Part shown: positions 41,706 through 50,543 of the stretch, one piece after another
Layout: each line of letters begins with the position of its first letter
Position numbering within the stretch: position 1 is the stretch's first letter
Assembly (NCBI RefSeq): GCF_000186225.1
Contig: NC_014933.1
Coordinates: 310,001-374,000 of the forward strand
From: Bacteroides helcogenes P 36-108
GTDB lineage: Bacteria; Bacteroidota; Bacteroidia; Bacteroidales; Bacteroidaceae
DNA: 64,000 bases
Direction: 5' to 3'
Notes under the pieces: generated by a model
The model's database searches: none
Told to the model about the DNA's origin: nothing
Seen by the model: the letters and a program-made list of their open reading frames with translations, nothing else
Position numbers and translations under genes: made by a program

Positions 41706-43733
41706 ATGACAAAAAAGACTCTCATATCTTATGCAGGAGCAGCCTGCCTCCTTTCAATCTTATTATCGGGCTGCGGAAACAATGAAAACAACTTTCTTAA
41801 CTCTGAATCTGTAAGGTTTTCGCAAATGGCGGAAGACTCCATCCTACAAGCCAAGCCGGGAATAGCGCAGAAACTGATTGAAAAAGCGCAGAAAGAAGCC
41901 AAAGACAGTGCCGAATATTACTTTGCGGAAGCCGTTCGCTCGTCGCTGATGCTGAATTGCGTGGGGCTGGACTCGGCCATGCATTACATTGATGAGGTGG
42001 AAGATTATTGCTCACGCCTGTCCCACCTCAGCACACTGCACCACACCATGTTGACCCTGACCGGCCATAACCGGGGCCTCATCCTCCAATACAAGCAACA
42101 GCCGGATGCGGCCATCGCCAACTATCAGAAGGTAGTGGAACACAGCATGCAGGGGCTGTACAAAAAATGGATTCCCTCTATCTATTGCAAGATAGGGGAC
42201 CTTTACGGCATGAAGAACGATTTTCCTTTGCAGGCCTACTTCTATCGGAGAGGGCTGTTTGTAGCCGACTCGCTCGCCATCCCGGAAACGAACAAGTACA
42301 ATTGTTATTCTGCCCTCGGATTCAGCTATCTTTCGATAAGAGACTTTGACCAAGCCGGAGAATATCTTGCCAAAGCCTACCGCATGAAAGACAGCCTCTC
42401 CGTACAAGAACAGTTTCTCGCGTTCAACAACTATATAAACTACTACTATTATCAGCGGAAATATGATCAGGCTTGGGAATACATGACAAAAGTATATCAG
42501 ATGATAGAGCCATGCAAAGACAAGATGCCTTATGAGGATGCTCTGGTAAAGACAAACTATGCAGACCTTGCCATCCAATCGGGAAAGAACCTGAATTGTG
42601 CGGACGGCTTTCTGAAAGAAGCCATGGCACGGTTCGAGAAATTGGGAATGATTACCCCACGCCACTACTTAGAGAGTATGCAACTGTGGCTGGCACTCAA
42701 GACCAATGACCTGCCAAAAGCCCGGAACCTCGTCGGGCGTTTTGAAAAAGAAGCACCGGACACCGGCATCGAGATCAACTACCGGAAGTTCCGCAACTCC
42801 GCCCTCATCGAATACTATAAGACAACGCACAATGCAGAGAAGGCTCTTTCCATTCTGGAAAGCAATATCGGGATAGAAGACTCGCTCAGGAGCGACAGAC
42901 AGAAGAAATATGTAGCGGACTTGAGTATGCGTTACCAGAATGACATCACACACTTGAGGCAAAGCATCACCATCGGCAGGCAGGAAAACAAGATAATGCT
43001 TCTCCGTCTGGGCATCGCCTCAGGTGCTATAATTCTCATCGGGCTTGTGGTGTACTTCATCGGTTACCTGCAGAGAATGAAGAAAGAACGCAAGTATCAA
43101 TTCGAGCAACATCTGTACGAAATCAGCAAACTGAAGATGCAAAACATCCGCGAGAAAATATCTCCCCACTTCATCTTCAATGTACTGAACCGAGAAATCA
43201 ACTCTCACCCTGAATCGGATACGGAATATAACCGCCTGATGCAACTTACCAAACTGTTGAGAAAAGGACTGACTTTATCCGGCCGGCCCGCCATCTCCCT
43301 GACCGATGAACTGGACTTCGTCACCACTTATGTCAGTCTGCTGCAAGACACAGGCAGCCACTTCAGCTTCAGATTCCACAAAGACAGCGAGGTGGACACG
43401 GAAAGTGTACAAGTACCCTCCATGATTATCCAGACGCCTGTGGAGAATGCCATCAAACATGGATTTGCGGGAATGGAGCAAGGCGGCGTCATCGACCTTT
43501 CCATCAAGAAAATGGATGCCGGAACTCAAATAACTGTCCGAAACAACGGACTGAAGTACACGCCTTTCCGGCCCGCCGGCAACAACAGCACCGGCACAGG
43601 CCTGAAAGTCATCTACCAGACCCTCATGCTGATGAATGCCCGCAACAAGGAACACATCACATTCGATATCCGCGAAAACGAAGGCACAGAAGTCATCATC
43701 TATATTCCTTATATATATACATTCAATTGGTAA
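41706..43733 (+). CDS. LytS-type sensor histidine kinase with TPR sensor domain
   Basis: A 675-residue protein. The N-terminus looks like a lipoprotein signal (LLSILLSGCGN). Residues about 40-430 are TPR-like helices (YNCYSALGFSYLSIRDFDQAGEYLAKAYRM). One membrane segment (about 435-457) and a coiled linker follow, then a His_kinase domain with H488 in KISPHFIFNVLNREI and an HATPase with N-box ENAIKHG and STGTGLKVIYQTL. The periplasmic TPR would sense a ligand or protein, and the kinase should phosphorylate the divergent LytTR regulator. A lipobox on a membrane-spanning kinase is unusual. Two strong hairpins follow the gene. Confidence 0.9.
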   Translation: MTKKTLISYAGAACLLSILLSGCGNNENNFLNSESVRFSQMAEDSILQAKPGIAQKLIEKAQKEAKDSAEYYFAEAVRSSLMLNCVGLDSAMHYIDEVEDYCSRLSHLSTLHHTMLTLTGHNRGLILQYKQQPDAAIANYQKVVEHSMQGLYKKWIPSIYCKIGDLYGMKNDFPLQAYFYRRGLFVADSLAIPETNKYNCYSALGFSYLSIRDFDQAGEYLAKAYRMKDSLSVQEQFLAFNNYINYYYYQRKYDQAWEYMTKVYQMIEPCKDKMPYEDALVKTNYADLAIQSGKNLNCADGFLKEAMARFEKLGMITPRHYLESMQLWLALKTNDLPKARNLVGRFEKEAPDTGIEINYRKFRNSALIEYYKTTHNAEKALSILESNIGIEDSLRSDRQKKYVADLSMRYQNDITHLRQSITIGRQENKIMLLRLGIASGAIILIGLVVYFIGYLQRMKKERKYQFEQHLYEISKLKMQNIREKISPHFIFNVLNREINSHPESDTEYNRLMQLTKLLRKGLTLSGRPAISLTDELDFVTTYVSLLQDTGSHFSFRFHKDSEVDTESVQVPSMIIQTPVENAIKHGFAGMEQGGVIDLSIKKMDAGTQITVRNNGLKYTPFRPAGNNSTGTGLKVIYQTLMLMNARNKEHITFDIRENEGTEVIIYIPYIYTFNW

Positions 43734-43800
43734 AACAGACATTCAAGCGCTTTCAGACATAAAGGCTGCCCGATCTGGCACTTGTATTCACCACTATAAA

Positions 43801-43865
43801 CACCTGTGTTTGTCAAGATAAACACAGGTGTCCGTGCCGCCAAATGCAAGCGTTTGGCGGCACGG
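43801..43865 (+). terminator. Two consecutive strong hairpins after the LytS-type kinase
   Basis: Hairpin one: 43801-43811 pairs perfectly with 43820-43830 (11 bp). Hairpin two: 43832-43844 pairs perfectly with 43853-43865 (13 bp, GC-rich). They lie 68 bp after the kinase stop. Neither has a long U-tract, but their position fits transcription termination or 3'-end protection. Confidence 0.65.
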
Positions 43866-43906
43866 AGCAATCAGCTATCAATCAGCAATATAACAATAAG
43901 CAAACT

Positions 43907-44016
43907 GCATCTATATATCCAGCTTGCTGCATCTATATATCCAGCCTGCTGCATCTATATATCCAGCCTGCCGCATCTATATATCCGGCTCGCCACATCT
44001 ATACAGGCAGAGGATT
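43907..44016. repeat. 22-bp tandem repeat, four copies plus a degenerate fifth
   Basis: Units begin at 43907, 43929, 43951, 43973 and 43995, each with GCATCTATATATCC followed by AGCYTGCT-like bases; the fifth has diverged. The array lies between the double hairpin and the promoter of the tandem kinases (44074-44081). The exact 22-bp period is about two helical turns. Short frames run through it but show no coding character. The 43734-44125 gap is otherwise AT-rich and empty. Confidence 0.8.
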
Positions 44017-44073
44017 TTCTATTGAATATATAAATTCTTTTTCCAAATAATAGGTAGTATCCTTATTATTCAT

Positions 44074-44081
44074 TAATTTTG
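44074..44081 (+). promoter_or_regulatory. Putative promoter -7 box of the tandem kinase pair
   Basis: The plus strand reads TAATTTTG (TAnnTTTG), 45 nt before the ATG at 44126 and about 60 bp after the 22-bp repeat array. Confidence 0.45.
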
Positions 44082-44125
44082 CTAACAAAGTCAGGAATCA
44101 AACGATATAAAGGAACGATTCGTTT

Positions 44126-45238
44126 ATGAAAAAGAAACACGCCTACTACTTGCTTTTACTACTATGCCTGCCGTTTATACAGACCGGTGCACAGAGCAAT
44201 GCCCAGCCCGGCAGCATAACCACCGACAAGACCATACTCCTGTTGCACCGCCGGGCAGAGCAGGCCACCGCAAGAAAAGACTATCAACAAGCGGCAATCT
44301 ACTACAAGCAACTTCATGACTTCAGCGACAGTCTGCACACAGAATCAACCTTGCAAGACGTAAAGCTGCTGAAAGACTCCATACAGTTGCAAGAGCTCCA
44401 CATGCAGAACGCGCAACTGAAGTCGCACCTTATGCACCAAACTCTGGCAGGAGCCCTGGCACTCTGCATCTTCTTCACCGCCATCTATCTGTTGGCATCG
44501 CGCAGAGTGAAACGACTGAAGCAACGCAAGGAAAAGGTGACACTCCAGATTCAAGAGCTGAAACGCACCACCGCCAACAAGGCTCTCTTCCTGTCGAACA
44601 TGAGCCACGAAATACGCACTCCACTCAATGCATTGGCCGGTTTCTCGGACATCCTCTGCACGATGGACATGGACGCCGATTCGTGCAAGCAGTTCAACGA
44701 CATCATCCAACTGAACTCACAGCTACTCATCAAGCTGATAGACGATGTGGTGGATCTCTCCACACTCGACCTCAACAATATGAAGTTCAATCTGGAAAAA
44801 ACGGATGCAGTGGCCTTATGTCGCGGCGTGGTAGAATCCATCCAGCAAATCAAACAAACGGATGCGGAAATTTCTTTCAAGACAGAGCTTGAGTATCTCC
44901 CACTGAACACCGACTCGCAACGTCTCCAACAAGTGCTCATCAATATCATCGTAAACGCCACCAAGTTCTGCAAGCAAGGCAGCATCACACTGGCGTTAGA
45001 GCTGCGTGAAGAAAAGGCTTACTTCACCGTCACCGATACCGGATGCGGCATCCCGCTTGAACAGCAGTCGAAAGTGTTCGGCCGATTCGAGAAGCTGAAC
45101 GAGCATGCCGACGGAACCGGTCTCGGACTCTCCATCTGCGAAATCATCATCAAGTATCTGGGTGGAAACATCGGCATAGACCCCGACTATACAAGCGGGA
45201 CACGTTTTTTCTTCACTCACCCCATCCTTAAAGAATAA
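44126..45238 (+). CDS. Sensor histidine kinase (HisKA/HATPase) with short TPR-like sensor
   Basis: A 370-residue protein with a signal peptide (LLLLLCLPFIQTGAQ), a short periplasmic helical segment of about 80 residues resembling a single TPR (ARKDYQQAAIYYKQLHDF), one membrane helix (about 110-128), and a complete kinase core: H161 in NMSHEIRTPLNA, N-box VLINIIVNATKF, G1 DTGCGIPLE, F-box FGRFEKL and G2 GTGLGLSICE. It lacks a receiver domain, and no response-regulator gene is next to it. Its partner gene starts 5 bp downstream, so the two kinases are surely co-transcribed. Confidence 0.92.
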   Translation: MKKKHAYYLLLLLCLPFIQTGAQSNAQPGSITTDKTILLLHRRAEQATARKDYQQAAIYYKQLHDFSDSLHTESTLQDVKLLKDSIQLQELHMQNAQLKSHLMHQTLAGALALCIFFTAIYLLASRRVKRLKQRKEKVTLQIQELKRTTANKALFLSNMSHEIRTPLNALAGFSDILCTMDMDADSCKQFNDIIQLNSQLLIKLIDDVVDLSTLDLNNMKFNLEKTDAVALCRGVVESIQQIKQTDAEISFKTELEYLPLNTDSQRLQQVLINIIVNATKFCKQGSITLALELREEKAYFTVTDTGCGIPLEQQSKVFGRFEKLNEHADGTGLGLSICEIIIKYLGGNIGIDPDYTSGTRFFFTHPILKE

Positions 45239-45243
45239 GCACT

Positions 45244-47277
45244 ATGACGCAGCCACACATACTTTCCATTCATTGCATATCCGCACTGCGGAACTCAAGA
45301 CGCTCTCCGCTGAGATTCATGTTAACGGCACTCCTGTTCGTCACAAGCCTCCAAACCGCACGGTCGCAACAGCTTGACACCTCGGAATCAGTGGACAGCA
45401 TGCTGCAAACAGTGCTACGCATGCCTTTGGACACCACAAGACTGAGGGTGCTCCAAAACCTCTTTCCACAGAACCGAAACACTCCGGCAATACTGAAAGT
45501 CACACGGCAGTTGGTAAAGGACGCCACCAAGCTGAAAAACAAGGAGCTCATATACAGCGGATGGTATCAACAGGAACTTTACTTCCAAAGCCGGCAACTG
45601 CTGGACTCCGTGCACTACTATTGCCAGAAAGTGAAACAACTGACCCTGACAGACACCACCAACTTAGGAAACCGCTATTACTTCCATGCATGGCGTAACT
45701 ATACCTCTGTATGCATCTCACAAAACAATCTGGAATTGGCGCGGATAGAAAGCCTCAAAATGGAGCAAGAGGCACAACAACGGCATTCGCCCAAAGGACT
45801 GGCGCTGGCCTACTCGCAACTGGCGGAAGTCTCACTGAGATACCGACGATATGAGGTGGCACTGGACTACTACAACAAGGCTCTGAGCCTGAAATCACTG
45901 GCTGTGTCAGACGAAGCCTCCATCTACGCCACCATAGGAAACATCTACCTCAACGACAGTTGCTACGCCCAAGGAGCCCGCTACTATGAGAAGGCCATCG
46001 CTACATACCGGTCGCAATTTCCCGACAGTAAATTTCCGCGCTCATTTTACGATGTAGCACTATACAACTGCGTGTTCGCCGCATTCTGCCACCTGGAAGA
46101 CAACCGGCCGGACTTGTGCAAGCATTGGTTAGACGAAGCTACCCAATACTACTACAAGGACATGATGATAGGCTCGTACCTCTATTACAATATCTTCTGG
46201 GGACTATATGAAGCCGAAACAGGCAACTATGAACGAAGCATGAGCTACTTTGACGAAGCCGACAAACGGCAAAGCCTGCCCGTAGCCATGTATATCACCA
46301 AAGAAAACCGCATACGCGCACTGCTTGCCCTACACCGATACGAGGAAGCCGTCCCCCTGATGAAAGACTTTGCACAAATACAGGCCGAACGGCAGCAACT
46401 GATGGACACCAACAACCGGGCAGCCATGCTGCAAAATGCCCGCTGGACGGAAGCGGAGATGGAACACCAGCGCGTTGTGCTATACGCCAGTGCATTGATG
46501 GCCTTTTTTGCATTGGCCATACTGATCTTTATCGTATTCATCACCTACCGCATCCTCAAGGTACACCGTGCGCTCTTGCATGCCCTCCACCTATTGGACG
46601 ATGCAAAAAAAGACGCCGAACAGACAGATCACATGAAAGAGTCGTTCATGCGGAACATCAGCCACGATGTACGTGTACCACTCAGCGCCATCATCGGATT
46701 CTCCCAACTTCTGGTTCAAAGCAGCGAACTGGACACCGACGAACGCCGGCAAATCCGCACCATCCTGAAAGAAAACTCTGACCGTCTGATGAATCTGGTC
46801 AACAATGTACTCGACCTCTCACGTCTGGAGTCGGGTAAGATGAAATATCAGATAACTTCATTTGATTTGGCAGAGGTATGCCGCGAAGCTGTATTCCAGC
46901 TCCAGAACAGCGACGACAAACGCTGCGTGATAACCTTTGAAACAACGTGCGCCGCCCCTGTCATGATTGAACACGATTTGCAACGAATGCTGAAGACACT
47001 GGTTTCAGCCATACAGATACCCTCTTATGTGCAACTTCCTGAAGGAACAACGCAATGGACAGAAAAAATGATACTGAACGTGGAAGACGGCGGAGGAAAA
47101 TGCAAACGATGGAAAGTGACCGTTGAAAACTCACCATTAAGCGCACAAAGCATGGAAAGCGAGGAACAATCCATACTCAACCGCATCTGCAGCCTGTACA
47201 TGAAGGTTTTAGGAGCTTCTTACCAAACAGACCTCGCAGAAATGAATGGGAAAGTGACATTTGAAGGAACTTTATAA
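45244..47277 (+). CDS. TPR sensor kinase-like protein with degenerate ATPase domain (likely pseudokinase)
   Basis: A 677-residue protein with a hydrophobic N-terminus (PLRFMLTALLFVTSLQTARS), TPR repeats (about 60-395; for example RRYEVALDYYNKALSL, DSCYAQGARYYEKAIATY), a membrane helix (about 418-440) and a DHp domain with H474 in NISHDVRVPLSAI. The ATPase region is worn: where the N-box should be it reads MLKTLVSAIQIPSYV, the G1 motif is absent (VTVENSPLS) and there is no GxGxG. ATP binding is unlikely. It may sense through TPRs and pair with the intact kinase encoded 5 bp upstream, or be phosphorylated by it. The frame is intact to the stop. Confidence 0.85.
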   Translation: MTQPHILSIHCISALRNSRRSPLRFMLTALLFVTSLQTARSQQLDTSESVDSMLQTVLRMPLDTTRLRVLQNLFPQNRNTPAILKVTRQLVKDATKLKNKELIYSGWYQQELYFQSRQLLDSVHYYCQKVKQLTLTDTTNLGNRYYFHAWRNYTSVCISQNNLELARIESLKMEQEAQQRHSPKGLALAYSQLAEVSLRYRRYEVALDYYNKALSLKSLAVSDEASIYATIGNIYLNDSCYAQGARYYEKAIATYRSQFPDSKFPRSFYDVALYNCVFAAFCHLEDNRPDLCKHWLDEATQYYYKDMMIGSYLYYNIFWGLYEAETGNYERSMSYFDEADKRQSLPVAMYITKENRIRALLALHRYEEAVPLMKDFAQIQAERQQLMDTNNRAAMLQNARWTEAEMEHQRVVLYASALMAFFALAILIFIVFITYRILKVHRALLHALHLLDDAKKDAEQTDHMKESFMRNISHDVRVPLSAIIGFSQLLVQSSELDTDERRQIRTILKENSDRLMNLVNNVLDLSRLESGKMKYQITSFDLAEVCREAVFQLQNSDDKRCVITFETTCAAPVMIEHDLQRMLKTLVSAIQIPSYVQLPEGTTQWTEKMILNVEDGGGKCKRWKVTVENSPLSAQSMESEEQSILNRICSLYMKVLGASYQTDLAEMNGKVTFEGTL

Positions 47278-47291
47278 GCCCAAGCATATAT

Positions 47292-47336
47292 ATGAAAGGC
47301 TATTGACAAACTTCCTGCCAACAGCCTTTCATCTAT
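47292..47336. terminator. Hairpin between the pseudokinase and glucokinase genes
   Basis: ATGAAAGGCT (47292-47301) pairs perfectly with AGCCTTTCAT (47323-47332), 21-nt loop, lying between two convergent genes. A short U-rich stretch follows. Probably a shared terminator. Confidence 0.55.
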
Positions 47337-47367
47337 GTTTGTATAACAACGGGGAAAAGAGCCTTTT

Positions 47368-48348
47368 CTACTTGATGTCTCTCAATTCCCACCCCAGTGC
47401 ACTGGCTCCCAGCACCGCAGCGTCAGAATCCTTCAACTCGGAAGCCAGCAGTTTGGTTTTACCTTTGTAAATTGTCAGTATATTGGCATCGATCGCCTTC
47501 TGTATGGGCTTGAAGATATATTCACCGGACTTAGCCAAACCACCGAACAGAATAATGGCTTCGGGACTGGAGAAAGCGATAAAGTCGGCCAAAGCCTCAC
47601 CCAAGATCGTTCCCGTGAATTCAAAGATATCCTGCGCAAGCTTGTCACCTTTGACGGCGGCGTCATACACATCCTTGGAAGTGATGTTCTCGGCAGGTAT
47701 GGAACGCAACAAACTGGGTTCCGTACGGGCAGCAAGAAACTCGCGCGCCGAACGGGCTACCCCCGTAGCCGAGCAATAGGTTTCCAGACAGCCGTGACGC
47801 CCGCATCCGCAAAGACGGCCGTTTTCACGACGGATTATGGTATGCCCCAACTCTCCGGCAAAGCCGTCGTGACCGTAAACCATCTGGCCGTTGATGACGA
47901 TACCGCTACCCACACCCGTGCCAAGAGTAATCATGATGAAATCTTTCATACCGCGCGCAGCACCATAGGTCATCTCGCCGATACCGGCTGCATTGGCATC
48001 ATTGGTCAATGCAGTGGGAATGCCAAGACGCTCTTCGAACATGGCAGCCAGAGGAATCACTCCTTTCCACGGAAGGTTCGGGGCAAATTCGATGGTTCCA
48101 CTGTAATAGTTGCCATTTGGTGCACCAATACCGATGCCCTTTATCTTATCCACACCACCGTTGGCAATAATCAGAGGAAGCAGATTCTTGCATACTTCAT
48201 CCACATATTCTTCAACCTGCTCATAGGCTCCTGTTTTGATAGAGCCACTTGCAATAATAGTTCCGCGTGCATCCACAATACCAAAGACGGTATTTGTTCC
48301 GCCTATGTCAATGCCTACCACATAAGGCTTTTCCATGCTTGAATTCAT
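47368..48348 (-). CDS. ROK-family glucokinase
   Basis: A 326-residue cytoplasmic protein with the ROK ATP motif (VVGIDIGGTNTVFGIVD), sugar-binding segment (LTNDANAAGIGEM), second phosphate motif (LGTGVGSGIVINGQ), HDGFAGELGHTII, and the zinc-binding CGCGRHGCLE. It phosphorylates glucose (or a related hexose) with ATP. A second Met at residue 5 (48336, MEKPYVVG) is an equally good start. It stands alone on the minus strand. It could use glucose freed by GH130 and GH3, but as a housekeeping enzyme it is not specific to that locus. Confidence 0.9.
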   Translation of the reverse strand: MNSSMEKPYVVGIDIGGTNTVFGIVDARGTIIASGSIKTGAYEQVEEYVDEVCKNLLPLIIANGGVDKIKGIGIGAPNGNYYSGTIEFAPNLPWKGVIPLAAMFEERLGIPTALTNDANAAGIGEMTYGAARGMKDFIMITLGTGVGSGIVINGQMVYGHDGFAGELGHTIIRRENGRLCGCGRHGCLETYCSATGVARSAREFLAARTEPSLLRSIPAENITSKDVYDAAVKGDKLAQDIFEFTGTILGEALADFIAFSSPEAIILFGGLAKSGEYIFKPIQKAIDANILTIYKGKTKLLASELKDSDAAVLGASALGWELRDIK

Positions 48349-48524
48349 GATATTACGTTTGTTTAAAGAGTTAGTTAATAATAATAATGGTTACAAAAGT
48401 CACAAAGAAAAACGACACTGCAAAATCTTTTTTTAAAAAAGTTTGCCCGATATGCAACTTTTAGTAACATCCCTGCGTCTAATATTGAAAATTCATAAGA
48501 ATAAAGTCATAAACAGGACATATC

Positions 48525-49241
48525 GTGATACAATTAAAAGACATCAACAAGACCTACAACAACGGAGCACCTCTGCATGTACTCAAAGGCATCGACCTCA
48601 ATATAGGGAAAGGGGAATTTGTCTCCATCATGGGAGCATCCGGTTCCGGAAAGTCCACACTGCTCAACATATTAGGCATTCTGGACAATTACGACACCGG
48701 CGAGTATTACCTCAACGGTACTCTTATCAAGAATCTCAGTGAAACGAAAGCGGCAGAATACCGTAACCGCATGATCGGCTTCATCTTCCAGTCATTCAAC
48801 CTCATTTCATTCAAAAATGCAGTGGAGAATGTTGCACTCCCCCTCTTTTACCAGGGAGTGGGTCGCCGCAAACGCAATGCAATGGCTTTGGAATACCTTG
48901 ACCGTCTGGGACTGAAGGAGTGGGCAAACCACATGCCCAATGAAATGTCCGGTGGGCAGAAACAGCGTGTAGCCATTGCCCGCGCACTTATCACCCGGCC
49001 ACAGATTATCCTTGCCGACGAACCTACCGGAGCACTGGACAGTAAAACATCCGTGGAAGTGATGCAAATTCTGAAAGACCTGCACAAAACAGGAATGACT
49101 ATCGTAGTCGTCACTCATGAGAGTGGTGTCGCCAACCAGACGGATAAAATCATCCATATCAAGGACGGCGTGATAGGAAGCATCGAGGAGAACCTGAACC
49201 ACGACGCAAGTCCTTTCGGACAGAATGGATATATGAAATAA
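48525..49241 (+). CDS. MacB/LolD-type ABC transporter ATPase
   Basis: A 238-residue protein starting at GTG (48525). Walker [11 protein letters not shown]-loop [11 protein letters not shown], signature [15 protein letters not shown], Walker [13 protein letters not shown] and the switch His in [10 protein letters not shown] are all present. It drives the two permeases encoded just downstream (gap 10 bp). This subfamily powers mechanotransmission export from the periplasm rather than uptake. It is first gene of a five-gene operon with permeases, adaptor and TolC-like channel. Confidence 0.93.
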   Translation: MIQLKDINKTYNNGAPLHVLKGIDLNIGKGEFVSIMGASGSGKSTLLNILGILDNYDTGEYYLNGTLIKNLSETKAAEYRNRMIGFIFQSFNLISFKNAVENVALPLFYQGVGRRKRNAMALEYLDRLGLKEWANHMPNEMSGGQKQRVAIARALITRPQIILADEPTGALDSKTSVEVMQILKDLHKTGMTIVVVTHESGVANQTDKIIHIKDGVIGSIEENLNHDASPFGQNGYMK

Positions 49242-49251
49242 AAACAGACTT

Positions 49252-50511
49252 ATGATAGACCTCTGGCAAGAAATATACGGAACCATTAAACGCAATAAAC
49301 TGCGTACGTTTCTGACCGGCTTTGCGGTAGCATGGGGCATCTTCATGCTCATCGTATTGCTTGGAGCCGGCAACGGATTGATACATGCCTTCGAGCAGAA
49401 CTCCTCGGAACGCGCCCTGAATTCCATCCGCATCTTCCCCGGATGGACCACAAAATCGTACGACGGCCTGAAAGAAGGACGCAACATACAGTTGGACAAC
49501 AAGGATCTATCCGCCACGGAAAAGTTGTTTCCCGATAACGTCATCAGCGCAGGCGCCACCGTGAGACAAAGCAATGTGAACATCAACTTCGGACAGGAAT
49601 ACGTCAACATCTCACTGCTGGGAGTCCACCCCAATTATACGGAAGTGGAAACCGTGAAGACCGCCGGTGGGAGATTCATAAACCAAAATGACCTGAAAGA
49701 TCGCCGCAAGATTATCATCCTGCACAAGAAAACGGCAGATATACTGTTCGGAAAAAGCCATACCCAACCTATCGGGCAATTCGTGAATGCCAATGGAGTG
49801 GCTTATCAGGTAGTGGGATTGTACGATGATCAGGGAGACAGAGATGCCAACGAAGCATACATTCCCTTCTCCACCTTGCAAACCATCTACGGCAAAGGAG
49901 ACAAGCTGAGCAACATTATCTTTACCACCAAAAACCTGAGCAGCATGGAGAGCAACGAAGCTTTCGAGAAAAGTTACCGCAAGGCGCTGGCTTCCAACCA
50001 CCGCTTTGACCCGGAAGACGAAAGCGCCATCTGGGTATGGAACCGCTTCACCAACTACCTGCAAACACAAAACGCAATGGGCGTGCTGCGCACCGCCATC
50101 TGGGTCATCGGTATTTTCACACTGCTAAGCGGCATTGTAGGCGTATCGAACATCATGCTGATTACCGTGAAAGAGCGCACCCGCGAGTTCGGCATTCGCA
50201 AGGCATTAGGGGCAAAGCCGTTCTCCATCCTCTGGCTGATTATAGTGGAAAGCGTCACCATCACCACCCTATTCGGCTACATCGGTATGGTAGCCGGCAT
50301 CGGGGTAACAGAATGGATGAACACGGCTTTCGGCAACCAGACAATGGATGCAGGCTTGTTTCAGCAGACCATGTTCTCCAATCCCACCGTAGATCTGAGC
50401 ATTGCCATACAGGCCACACTGACATTAATCATAGCCGGCACACTGGCAGGATTCTTCCCAGCCAAGAAAGCAGTAAGCATCAGTCCGATAGAAGCGCTAA
50501 GGGCAGACTGA
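49252..50511 (+). CDS. MacB-like ABC permease (first)
   Basis: A 419-residue protein with one N-terminal membrane helix (about 20-42, FLTGFAVAWGIFMLIVLL), a periplasmic MacB_PCD domain (about 45-270) and three C-terminal helices (FtsX domain: GIFTLLSGIVGVSNIMLITVKERTREFGIRKALGA...; final PIEALR). The ATPase is on a separate chain, unlike fused MacB. It probably pairs with the second permease to make a heterodimer. Confidence 0.92.
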   Translation: MIDLWQEIYGTIKRNKLRTFLTGFAVAWGIFMLIVLLGAGNGLIHAFEQNSSERALNSIRIFPGWTTKSYDGLKEGRNIQLDNKDLSATEKLFPDNVISAGATVRQSNVNINFGQEYVNISLLGVHPNYTEVETVKTAGGRFINQNDLKDRRKIIILHKKTADILFGKSHTQPIGQFVNANGVAYQVVGLYDDQGDRDANEAYIPFSTLQTIYGKGDKLSNIIFTTKNLSSMESNEAFEKSYRKALASNHRFDPEDESAIWVWNRFTNYLQTQNAMGVLRTAIWVIGIFTLLSGIVGVSNIMLITVKERTREFGIRKALGAKPFSILWLIIVESVTITTLFGYIGMVAGIGVTEWMNTAFGNQTMDAGLFQQTMFSNPTVDLSIAIQATLTLIIAGTLAGFFPAKKAVSISPIEALRAD

Positions 50512-50543
50512 CCCATTCCATAAAATGCTAATACATAAAAAAA

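Noticed and set aside
43907..44016. 22-bp repeats as a CRISPR array
   Set aside because: The repeats are contiguous with no variable spacers and no cas genes are near.
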